This document shows positions 35,458 to 42,823 of a DNA stretch of 64,000 nt, one piece after another. The notes under the pieces are model-generated. The model was not told where the DNA came from and made no database searches. It saw only the letters and a list, made by a program, of their open reading frames with translations. Numbering within the stretch: position 1 is the first letter of the stretch; every line of letters begins with the position of its first letter. The position numbers and the translations under genes are program-made. The stretch is from Candidatus Desulfobacillus denitrificans (GTDB lineage Bacteria; Pseudomonadota; Gammaproteobacteria; Burkholderiales; Rhodocyclaceae), in assembly GCA_017347485.1 (NCBI GenBank), contig AP021857.1:2213390-2277389 (forward strand), read 5' to 3'.

Positions 35458-36606
35458 ATGAACCGAAGACACGCCCTGCGCGCGCTGACCGGACTGACTT
35501 CCCTCGCCGTCCTGCCGCGACTGACTTTTGCCGCCCGCGAAGCCGGCATCGCCGGCGCGATCCGCCCGGCGCTGATCGGCGCCGCCTGGCGCGGCCCGAA
35601 CAAGGGCGATCCGCATTTCGCCGGCGCGCTGGAGGCCGACTGGAGCGGCAAGGCGGTCGCCATCCGCCATGCCGTGGCGCTGCCGGGCCGCGCCCACGGC
35701 GTCATCGCCGAGCCCGGCGGCGGCCTGCTCGTCGTCGCCTACCGCTTCGGCGACTGGCTGCTGCGCAGCGATGCCGAAGGCAAGGTGGTGCAGCGCCATT
35801 CCCTGCGCGAGGAGGGCGGCCGCCTGCTCTGCGGCCATGCCGTCTATGCGCCCGACCGCTCGGCGCTCTACACCACCGAGACCGACGTGCGCACTAACCG
35901 CGGCTGGATCGGCGTGCGCGATCCGAAGACCTTCAGGAAGCTCGCCGAATTCGAAACCCATGGCGTGGATCCGCACCAGGTCGAGGTCGACCACGCCGGC
36001 CTGCTGTATGTCGCCAACGGCGGCGTCGCGCGCAACCCGGCAAACGACGGCAAGCTCGATCTGGCCAGCATGGACTCCTCGCTGGTCAGGCTCGATCCGG
36101 CCGACGGCAGGCTGCTCGGCCAGTGGCGCCTCCCCGATCCGCGCCTGTCGCTGCGCCACCTGGCCTGGAACCGGCCGCCCGGAGAAGCGGGCGCGCTGCT
36201 CGGCCTGGCCCTGCAGGCCGAGCACAACGACGCCGCGCAACGCGAGGCCGCGCCGGTGCTCTCGGTCTTCGACGGCAAGGCGCTTACCCTGCCCGCCCCC
36301 GTCGGCGACGGCGTCGGCTACTGCGGCAACATCGCCCCCGCCTATCGCGGCGGCTTCGCCCTCACCAGCATCGCCGGCAAGGGACTGGTCTGGCATCCGG
36401 GCAGGCCGGAAAAGCTGCAAACCTTCGTCGAGATGCAGGAAGCCTACGCCCTCGCGCCCTGGCACGGCCCCGGCCGAGGCGGCGGCGCGCTCGTCGCCAC
36501 CGCCCTCGGGCTGGTGCGCTGGCACCCCGAAACCCAGGCGCAGATTCTCGCCTGGCCGCAGCCGATGGCCGTCGACAACCACTGGGTGCTGATCGGAGAA
36601 ACCTGA
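35458..36606 (+). CDS. DUF1513 exported beta-propeller-like protein
   Basis: 382 residues with a twin-arginine-like N-terminus (NRRHALRALTGLTSLAV) and signal region ending near LTFAA. The body (GRAHGVIAEPGGGLLVVAYR, THGVDPHQVEV, LYVANGGVARNP) matches the DUF1513 family, which accompanies iron-uptake and imelysin-type genes. Function unknown. It sits 20 bp after the siderophore receptor. A 25-bp motif copy encodes R-L-T-F in the signal region. Confidence 0.82.
   Translation: MNRRHALRALTGLTSLAVLPRLTFAAREAGIAGAIRPALIGAAWRGPNKGDPHFAGALEADWSGKAVAIRHAVALPGRAHGVIAEPGGGLLVVAYRFGDWLLRSDAEGKVVQRHSLREEGGRLLCGHAVYAPDRSALYTTETDVRTNRGWIGVRDPKTFRKLAEFETHGVDPHQVEVDHAGLLYVANGGVARNPANDGKLDLASMDSSLVRLDPADGRLLGQWRLPDPRLSLRHLAWNRPPGEAGALLGLALQAEHNDAAQREAAPVLSVFDGKALTLPAPVGDGVGYCGNIAPAYRGGFALTSIAGKGLVWHPGRPEKLQTFVEMQEAYALAPWHGPGRGGGALVATALGLVRWHPETQAQILAWPQPMAVDNHWVLIGET
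35505..35529 (+). repeat. Dispersed 25-bp motif, copy 6 (in DUF1513 gene)
   Basis: CGCCGT, octet CCTGCCGC, then GACTGACTTTT, in the signal-peptide coding region, sense direction. A half-match GGACTGACTTCC lies 15 bases upstream without the left block. Confidence 0.88.
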
Positions 36607-36613
36607 CCCGCTG

Positions 36614-36638
36614 CGCCGTCCCGCCGGGACTGACTTTT
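36614..36638 (+). repeat. Dispersed 25-bp motif, copy 7 (intergenic)
   Basis: CGCCGT, octet CCCGCCGG, then GACTGACTTTT, seven bases after the DUF1513 stop codon. Identical to copy 5 in tonB. Confidence 0.92.
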
Positions 36639-36642
36639 ACTC

Positions 36643-36693
36643 AACCCGCCAGCCACCGAGGGCCGCTGCATGCGCGGCCGAGGCAGCCAGCCA
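36643..36693 (+). promoter_or_regulatory. Shared leader element, copy C (before second TonB receptor)
   Basis: AACCCGCCAGCCA, a stem GGCCGC with GCGGCC around TGCATGC, then CAGCCAGCCA, 26 bases before the receptor ATG. Confidence 0.5.
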
Positions 36694-36718
36694 AGGAACC
36701 TTATGGAGGCTGTCTCAC

Positions 36719-38806
36719 ATGAAAAGCATTACCTTGCCCGCACTGCTGCCGGCAACCGTCGTCGCCGCCCTGCTGCCGGCTGCCCTGCACGCACAACCCC
36801 CCGAGGCCACGCTCGCCCCGGTTTCCGTCACCGCCAAGGGCTACGCCGCAGAAGACCTCGAGACCCCGGTGTCCACCAGCGCGCTCGATCGCGACGAGCT
36901 GCTCCGCCGCAATGCGCAGAACCCCGGCGAGGCCCTGCGCGGCGAGCCGGGCCTGGCCGTGGCGAGCGACGGCGCGCAGGGGCAGAACCCGGTCATCCGC
37001 GGCCTGAAGAAGGAAAGCGTGGTGCTGCTGGTCGACGGCATGCGCCTCAACTCCGCCCAGCCGGCCGGCGCCGTCGCCTCCTTCATGTCGCTGGGACTGG
37101 CCGACCGCCTCGAGGTCGTCAAGGGCCCCGCCTCGGTGCTCTACGGCACCGGCGCGCTGGGCGGCGCCATCAACGTGCTGTTGCCGCAGGCGCGCTTCGA
37201 ACCGGGCGCGAAATTCTCCGCCGCGGCAAGCTGGGATTCCGCCAGCCGCGGCGTGCGCGGCACCGGCGTCGTGAACGCCTCGGGCGGCTACCATGCCGTG
37301 ATGCTCGGCGCCTCGCTCGCCCGCATCCATGATTACCGGGCGCCGGACGGCCGCGTCGACCGCACGGGCTACGACTCGGACAGCTTCATCGGCCAGTACC
37401 GCTTCCGCATCGACAACGCCCAGCAGTTGCACGTCTCGCTGCAGCGGCACGAGGACGAGGACGTCTGGTATCCCGGCTCGACGCGGCCGCATCCAAGCCC
37501 ACTCGTCGCCAGCACCACAGTGCGCTCGCCGAAGCAGGCGCGCACGCTGGCCGAGGCCGGCTACAGCCGCAAGGGCTCGGGCGAATCCCCGCTCAATTTG
37601 GACGTACGCGTCTACCGCCAGGAGATGGAGCGGCGCATCTACGCCTGGTCGAACCGCCGCAACCAGGACATCTCGCAGACCCACGTCTTCTTCACCACCG
37701 ACGGCGTCGACGCCAAGGCCGACTGGCTGGTGCATCCGCAGCACCTGCTCTCCTTCGGCGCCAACTACTGGAAGATGGGGGCTTCGCCCGAGCGCTTCCT
37801 CTTCAATCCGCCGGCCTTCGCGCCGGCGCGGCGCGATCCCTTCGACGACGGCAGGATCAGCGCCTTCGGCGTGTACGTGCAGGACGACATGCGCTTCGGC
37901 AAATTGAACGTGCTCGCCGCGCTGCGCCACGACACCGTGAAGGGTGAGGCCGCCGTCATGGCCAATCCCGCCAACCCGGCGCTGCGGATCACCAACAACC
38001 TCGACCGCCGCGACAGCGCCTTCTCCGGCAGCCTCGGCGCCATCTACGAGGCCGCGCCGCTGCTGCGGCCCTACGCCAACCTGTCGCGCGGCTTCCGCGC
38101 CGGCGAGATGCGCGAGCGCTACGAGTCCTCGCCGCGCGGCGACGGCTATTACTACGCCGGCAACCCGCAGATCAGGCCGGAGATATCCACACAGCTCGAA
38201 CTCGGCCTGAAGGGCCAGAGCGAAAACGTCGGCTATCAGGTGGCAGTCTGGCGCAACCGCATCGCCGACTACATGTCCGGCCTCGACATCTCCGGCACCC
38301 CGCGCGCCGTCACCGTCTGCGGCGCGGCCAACGCCGCCGCCTGCAAGGAGACGGTGAACATCAGCCAGGTCACCCTGCACGGCTTCGAGGCGCAGGGCAA
38401 ATGGCAATTCTCGCGCGGCCACTGGCTGAAGGCCGGCCTCTCCGTCGTGCGCGGCAGCAACGACGCGCTCGACGAGCCGCTGTTCCAGATGCCGGCCGAC
38501 GAACTCAGCCTGGGCTGGGAAGGCGGCGTCGCCGCGAACTGGACGATGGACGTCACCGGCCGCTTCGTGCGCCGGCAGGACCGCGTCGCCACCGTCTTCT
38601 CGCGCGGCAGCGAGAACAAGACAGGCGGCTTCGCCACCGCCGACATCGGCGCCACCTGGCGCTACGCGAAAAGTCAGTCGCTGCGCATCGGCGTGAAGAA
38701 CCTCTTCGACCGCGAATACCACGAGCACCTGGCCGAGGGCGTCTCCGGTCAGGAGATCGCCATGCCCGGCCGCAGCCTGGTGCTGACCTGGAAGGGGGAT
38801 TTCTGA
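36719..38806 (+). CDS. TonB-dependent receptor (heme/hemoglobin or metal type)
   Basis: 695 residues. Signal peptide ends ALHAQ; a TonB-box-like segment (LAPVSVTAKG) and plug with NPVIRGLKKESVVLLVDGMR and LEVVKGPASVLYGTGALGG follow. The barrel ends NLFDREYHEHLAEG and VLTWKGDF. The plug pattern resembles hemoglobin/heme and Cu receptors; an exact substrate cannot be read. One 25-bp motif copy here is on the antisense strand (38669–38693), the only such case. Stop overlaps the next ATG by one base. Confidence 0.9.
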   Translation: MKSITLPALLPATVVAALLPAALHAQPPEATLAPVSVTAKGYAAEDLETPVSTSALDRDELLRRNAQNPGEALRGEPGLAVASDGAQGQNPVIRGLKKESVVLLVDGMRLNSAQPAGAVASFMSLGLADRLEVVKGPASVLYGTGALGGAINVLLPQARFEPGAKFSAAASWDSASRGVRGTGVVNASGGYHAVMLGASLARIHDYRAPDGRVDRTGYDSDSFIGQYRFRIDNAQQLHVSLQRHEDEDVWYPGSTRPHPSPLVASTTVRSPKQARTLAEAGYSRKGSGESPLNLDVRVYRQEMERRIYAWSNRRNQDISQTHVFFTTDGVDAKADWLVHPQHLLSFGANYWKMGASPERFLFNPPAFAPARRDPFDDGRISAFGVYVQDDMRFGKLNVLAALRHDTVKGEAAVMANPANPALRITNNLDRRDSAFSGSLGAIYEAAPLLRPYANLSRGFRAGEMRERYESSPRGDGYYYAGNPQIRPEISTQLELGLKGQSENVGYQVAVWRNRIADYMSGLDISGTPRAVTVCGAANAAACKETVNISQVTLHGFEAQGKWQFSRGHWLKAGLSVVRGSNDALDEPLFQMPADELSLGWEGGVAANWTMDVTGRFVRRQDRVATVFSRGSENKTGGFATADIGATWRYAKSQSLRIGVKNLFDREYHEHLAEGVSGQEIAMPGRSLVLTWKGDF
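38669..38693 (-). repeat. Dispersed 25-bp motif, copy 8 (antisense in receptor gene)
   Basis: Minus strand: CGCCGA (one mismatch in the left block), octet TGCGCAGC, then GACTGACTTTT. The only copy oriented against the gene it lies in. Confidence 0.85.
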
Positions 38807-39318
38807 TGCTGCGCTTCCTCAAACACCGCTGGCAGCTGCTGCTGATCGTCGCGCTCGGCCTCGCCCTGGCCGGCACGGTGCTCTTCTTCACCGTCCTCCA
38901 GCGCGCACCGCAGGCGCCGTCGCAGGACGGCCGCCTGCGCCTCATGCTCGACCACGCCGAGCGCGACTACGTGCTGGGCGAGATGCGCCACCTGCTGATG
39001 GCCGTGCAGGCCATCGTCGACGCCGCCGCGGCCGGCGACATGGCGCGCGTCGCCACCGAGGCACGCAAGGTCGGCATGGCGGAAGTGAAGAACATCCCGC
39101 CGGCGATCCGCACCCGGCTGATCGGCAAGCTGCCGGCCGAATTCCGCAAGCTCGGCTTCGCCACGCACGAGGCCTTCGACGCGCTGGCCCTCGACGCCGA
39201 GAGCCTCGGCGACCGCGAGCACACGCTGCAGCAGCTCGCCGCATTGATGAACCGCTGCATCGCCTGCCACGCCGCCTATACGGTGCTGCCGCCGGCCGCC
39301 GCCGAACCCAACCGCTGA
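38806..39318 (+). CDS. Membrane-anchored protein with C-terminal CxxCH heme site
   Basis: 170 residues: one N-terminal TM helix (about 10–30) then a helical periplasmic domain ending with RCIACHAAY. The single C-terminal CxxCH after a helical bundle recalls cytochrome c' layout. No specific family recognised. Coupled to the upstream TonB receptor (TGATG), so possibly an electron donor for reducing the imported metal or heme. Confidence 0.75.
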   Translation: MLRFLKHRWQLLLIVALGLALAGTVLFFTVLQRAPQAPSQDGRLRLMLDHAERDYVLGEMRHLLMAVQAIVDAAAAGDMARVATEARKVGMAEVKNIPPAIRTRLIGKLPAEFRKLGFATHEAFDALALDAESLGDREHTLQQLAALMNRCIACHAAYTVLPPAAAEPNR

Positions 39319-39330
39319 CAAGGAGAGGAC

Positions 39331-39540
39331 ATGGAAGACAACGCCCTGCAGGACGAACAGCCGCCGGCCCGCATGGTCGCCGGCGCCCTCGCCCATCTCG
39401 CCCGCCACATGCGCACCGGCTGCCCGCGCGCCGCCGAACGGGCGGCGCTGCTGCTCGAACGCGTCGCCGCCGGCGCCGAAACCGACCCGCATCTGCGCGC
39501 GCATGCGCGCGAACTGGTCGCGGTTCTCGAACGGGACTAG
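39331..39540 (+). CDS. Hypothetical 69-residue protein
   Basis: Small helical, Ala/Arg-rich soluble protein (MVAGALAHLARHMRTGCPRA) without signal or TM segment. Good Shine-Dalgarno (AAGGAGAGGAC) and 12-bp spacing from the gene upstream support it being real. Function unknown. Confidence 0.65.
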   Translation: MEDNALQDEQPPARMVAGALAHLARHMRTGCPRAAERAALLLERVAAGAETDPHLRAHARELVAVLERD

Positions 39541-39615
39541 TCGGCGGACTTCTGGCGGGAAACCGTCTCGATTGCCGGTTCGGCAATCGGTACGATGCCG
39601 TCATTCGCGCATGTG

Positions 39616-39655
39616 AAAAGCGGCTCGGGCACCCTGGAAAAGGTGCCTGAGCCGC
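39616..39655 (-). terminator. Terminator of the flavoprotein gene
   Basis: Arms GCGGCTCGGGCACC and GGTGCCTGAGCCGC (one G·T pair) around eight bases; read on the minus strand the stem is followed by TTTT. It lies 79 bases past the stop of the gene at 39734. Confidence 0.8.
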
Positions 39656-39733
39656 GGGCGAATCGGGCTGTGCGCCCGTGCGACCGCGCCGGCGCGGCGG
39701 CAGCGGCGATGTCGGGACGGTTGCGCGTCTTCC

Positions 39734-40999
39734 CTAACCCAGCATCGCGTTCCACATGTCGCGGCCCCAGTCCATGGCGCCCTTGCTCGAGGCGGCATTG
39801 GCGGCCGGATCGACCTGGTAATTCACCTTGGGCGGGTCGCCGACGGTGACGCTGGAAGTCACGTTGATCATGATGGCCAGCGAGGTGGACACCTTGCCCC
39901 AGCAGATCGCCCCGGGCAGGGTGACCTCGTCGCCCAGGCCGGCCTCCTTGTACTTGCCGGCGATGGTGGCGAGGATCTGCTCGCCGACCTGTTGCCCCGC
40001 GCCGAAGGCGATGTGGCCGCTCTTCGGCAGCGGCGCGCCCTGCGAGTCGCCGACGACGAAGACGTTCTTGTCCGCCTTGCTCTGGAAGCTGGGCAGCTCG
40101 ATGGCGGCGAAGCGCTCGCCGAGGCCGGCCTTGCGGATCAGGCCGGGCGCGCGCATCGGCAGGATGATGTTGGCGTGCTGGAAGGGGATGTCGCCCTTGC
40201 TGGTGGCCAGCACCTTCCTGCCGGCATCGATGGACTTCGGATCGACCTCGCTGAGGTATTCGATCTGCGCCCCGTACAGCTCTTTCATCGCCGTCAGCAT
40301 CGGCTTGGCCAGCGGCGGCGGCATCGGGTGCTTGTTGGCGTCGACGAGGATGATCTTGCCCTTGGTGCCCTTCTCCTTCATGCGCTGGGCGATCAGGCAG
40401 GCGCGCTCGTAGGGCGCCGGCGGACAGCGGTAGGGCGGCTTCGGCACGGTGATGAGGTAGTTGCCACCCTGCTCGACGAAGCTGGCGGCCTGGCGCTGCA
40501 CGGCGGACTGCTCGAAGGCGCGGAAGCCGACCGGGAACTGCTCGCGCGCCGCGGCATAGCCCGGCAGCGCTTCCTCCATGTATTCGAGGCCGGTGGACAG
40601 CACGAGAAAGTCGTAGGGGATGCTTTGCGTGGCGGTCTTCACCGTGCGCCCGGCGCGGTCGATGTCGAGGACGCGATCCTTCAAGCGGCGCACGCCGAGC
40701 GCGTCGACGGCGCCGTAACCGCGCTGGAAATCGCTGGCCGGGGCGAAGCCGGCGATGTAGAGGATGCTGAGCGGGCAGGACATGAAGCCGTCGTTGGGTT
40801 CGATCATCGTGACCTCGACCTTGCCGCTGGCGGCCAGCGCGCGCACGGCGCCGAGGCCGCCCCAGCCGCCGCCCACCACCACCACCCGCGGCCGCGAACC
40901 GGTGACCACCTGGCTGGCGCAGCCCATGACGGAAACCGCGGTTGCCGCGGCCATCCCCTTCAGCAAGGTGCGCCGCTTGATCGAGCTGATGTCTTCCAT
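39734..40999 (-). CDS. Flavocytochrome c sulfide dehydrogenase-type flavoprotein (FccB/SoxF-like)
   Basis: 421 residues with a Tat signal (KRRTLLKGMAA). FAD-binding VVVVGGGWGGLGAVRAL, DGFMSCPLS, catalytic-Cys segment YRCPPAPYERACL, and a C-terminal FCSD flavin-binding domain with GAICWGKVS and GDSQGAPLPKSGHIAFGAG. It would oxidise sulfide or polysulfide in the periplasm. The usual cytochrome partner FccA is not next to it. Single-gene unit with its own terminator. Confidence 0.88.
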   Translation of the reverse strand: MEDISSIKRRTLLKGMAAATAVSVMGCASQVVTGSRPRVVVVGGGWGGLGAVRALAASGKVEVTMIEPNDGFMSCPLSILYIAGFAPASDFQRGYGAVDALGVRRLKDRVLDIDRAGRTVKTATQSIPYDFLVLSTGLEYMEEALPGYAAAREQFPVGFRAFEQSAVQRQAASFVEQGGNYLITVPKPPYRCPPAPYERACLIAQRMKEKGTKGKIILVDANKHPMPPPLAKPMLTAMKELYGAQIEYLSEVDPKSIDAGRKVLATSKGDIPFQHANIILPMRAPGLIRKAGLGERFAAIELPSFQSKADKNVFVVGDSQGAPLPKSGHIAFGAGQQVGEQILATIAGKYKEAGLGDEVTLPGAICWGKVSTSLAIMINVTSSVTVGDPPKVNYQVDPAANAASSKGAMDWGRDMWNAMLG

Positions 41000-41189
41000 G
41001 TGTTACCTCCTCTGGTTTGGCGTTGACGTGCGAATGGTCGCTTCGGATGAAGCAATGCTCAAGGGTTTGTGCTTTCGGTCGGGACGAGCGCAAAGACCGC
41101 TCGCGCGGTTCCGATCAAGTACACGTTGTTCCTCCCTTGAAGACGGGTGAAGCTGCTGGCGCCTGTTCCGGACGCCTTATATGAACTTC

Positions 41190-41230
41190 TTAACCCGCGC
41201 CAATATAGTGGTTTTGCTCTCGCGGGCAAA
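41190..41230 (-). promoter_or_regulatory. Candidate promoter of the flavoprotein gene
   Basis: Within the AT-rich 271-bp gap before the flavoprotein gene, the minus strand reads TTGCCC then, 16 bases on, TATATT. Weak evidence; nothing else in the gap was recognised. Confidence 0.3.
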
Positions 41231-41270
41231 TCAAATAAATTGTTGAATGGATAAGCAAGGCGGGCGAGCT

Positions 41271-42515
41271 TCAGTGCGCTGGATGATCGTCCAAGGTCCA
41301 GAGCAGATGCGCATCGAGCATCAGGCGGTAACGCGCCTCGGCTGCCTCCAGTTGCGCCGTTGACGACGCCAGCCTGCTCTCGACCGCCAGGCGGCGCGCG
41401 TTCAGGGTGTCGCTGAGGCTGGCCTCGCCCAGCGCATAGGCACGGGCGATCAGCTCGGCATTGCGCGCCATGGCCTGCGCCGCGAACTGCGCCATGCGCC
41501 AGCCCTCGTAGGCCGCCGCGGCGCCGGCATGCGTGGCGGAGATTTCGGCGTTCAGCTTGCGCAGCAGCGCCGCCTCCTTCTGCACGGCCATGTCGAGCTG
41601 CGCGCGGGCGCCTTCGGTCGCGGCGGCGCGCGCCCGTCCCGGCAGCGGAATGCTCAGGTACAACCCCGTCACCCGCTCGTTGCCGCCGGACTCGGAAGCA
41701 TGGCGCACGCCCACGGTGGGATCGGGAATTTCATCGGCCTGACTGCGGGCAATCTGGGTCTGGCGCAGCTTGACCTCGGCGCGCGCCGACGCCAGCTCGT
41801 GGTTGTGCTCGAGGATGCGCTCCTGCCAATAGGCATGCGGTTCACTGACCGGCGCCGGCGTCGCCAAGGGCGGCCGTTCCGGCAGCAAAATGCCGGGATA
41901 GTGCTGCGTCAGTTCGGCGGCGGCGACGGCAGCGCGCATGCCGGCCTGCACCGCCGCCGCCTCGGCCTGCGCCGTGGCGGCCTCGGCCAGCGTCTGTTCC
42001 AGCCGCGGCGCATCGCCGGCGCGCACGCGCCGCGCGGCAACCTCGCCCTGCTGCCGCAGCAGCGACGCCTGGCTGTTCCACTCGTCGGCCTGCACGCGCG
42101 CCTTCAGCCAGCCGAACCAGGCGCGCAACAGGCCGCGCGCCGTTTCATGCACGGCATCGCCGAGCGCGGACTGTGCCTGCTCGACGCCGAGGCTGCCCAG
42201 CTCGCCGTCGAGGCGCGCCTTGCCGGGCAGGCGGATCGGCCGCTCGACCGCGATATCCCACTCGTTGAGATTGCGCGCGGCTTCCGTGCGGCGGCGGCCG
42301 GCGCCCAGGCTCAGGCTGAATTCGTGCTCGCCGGCCTCGAGGCGGCTGCGATTCGACTCCCCGTAGCGCACGCCCGACTGCGCCGCGATCACGGCCGGAT
42401 GGGTGGCGAGAACGGCGCTGACCGCGGCCTGCGGCGGCAGATCCGGATAATCCCCGGCCGCGGCGGCCGAGGCGATGAGCGGCAACCAGGCAATCGCGCA
42501 AGCCAGGGTTTTCAT
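41271..42515 (-). CDS. czcC: CzcC-like outer-membrane efflux protein
   Basis: 414 residues: signal peptide ending ASAAAA, then two OEP repeats (ARNLNEWDIAVERPIRLPGK, IPDPTVGVRHASESGGNERV, GLYLSIPLPGRARA) as in CzcC/CnrC. Outer-membrane exit of the RND system. ATG overlaps the DUF3240 stop (ATGA). Unusually it is the last gene of the operon, behind adaptor and pump. Confidence 0.9.
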   Translation of the reverse strand: MKTLACAIAWLPLIASAAAAGDYPDLPPQAAVSAVLATHPAVIAAQSGVRYGESNRSRLEAGEHEFSLSLGAGRRRTEAARNLNEWDIAVERPIRLPGKARLDGELGSLGVEQAQSALGDAVHETARGLLRAWFGWLKARVQADEWNSQASLLRQQGEVAARRVRAGDAPRLEQTLAEAATAQAEAAAVQAGMRAAVAAAELTQHYPGILLPERPPLATPAPVSEPHAYWQERILEHNHELASARAEVKLRQTQIARSQADEIPDPTVGVRHASESGGNERVTGLYLSIPLPGRARAAATEGARAQLDMAVQKEAALLRKLNAEISATHAGAAAAYEGWRMAQFAAQAMARNAELIARAYALGEASLSDTLNARRLAVESRLASSTAQLEAAEARYRLMLDAHLLWTLDDHPAH

Positions 42516-42823
42516 GCGAATCTCCCGAACTCGATCAGGGGCACCAGCCAGTAGGCGATCTCCGGGTTCGGCAGGGCCTCTTTCAGGTGCGCCAGCAGCG
42601 CCTGCGCGTCCTCCCGGTTCATGACGATCTGCACCCGCGCGCGGCACGAGCGTCCGCGCACCTGCTCGGCCGAACCGTGCAGGCGCACAGCCTGCCCCTG
42701 CCCCTCGACCCGGGTGCTGGTGAAGCCGGCCACCCATTCCGGATGCTCGAGCAGGTGGTCGACCAGGTCTTCCTCCAGCGCAACCGGAAAAACCAGGGTG
42801 AGCACGCAATCCCGCGCTTTCAT
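42512..42823 (-). CDS. DUF3240 small protein of RND metal-efflux operons
   Basis: 103 residues beginning KARDCVLTLVFPVALEEDLVD. DUF3240 proteins are found embedded in CzcCBA-type operons and have a PII/CutA-like ferredoxin-fold pattern; a regulatory or metal-sensing role is inferred. Both ends overlap neighbours by ATGA, so it is translated in lockstep with the pump. Confidence 0.82.
   Translation of the reverse strand: MKARDCVLTLVFPVALEEDLVDHLLEHPEWVAGFTSTRVEGQGQAVRLHGSAEQVRGRSCRARVQIVMNREDAQALLAHLKEALPNPEIAYWLVPLIEFGRFA

Noticed and set aside
35486..35502. GGACTGACTTCC just upstream of motif copy 6
   Set aside because: The left CGCCGT block is missing; possibly a degenerate half, not counted.
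41000..41270. Small gene in the gap before the flavoprotein gene
   Set aside because: Open frames there lack a plausible start with Shine-Dalgarno and look like out-of-frame noise.
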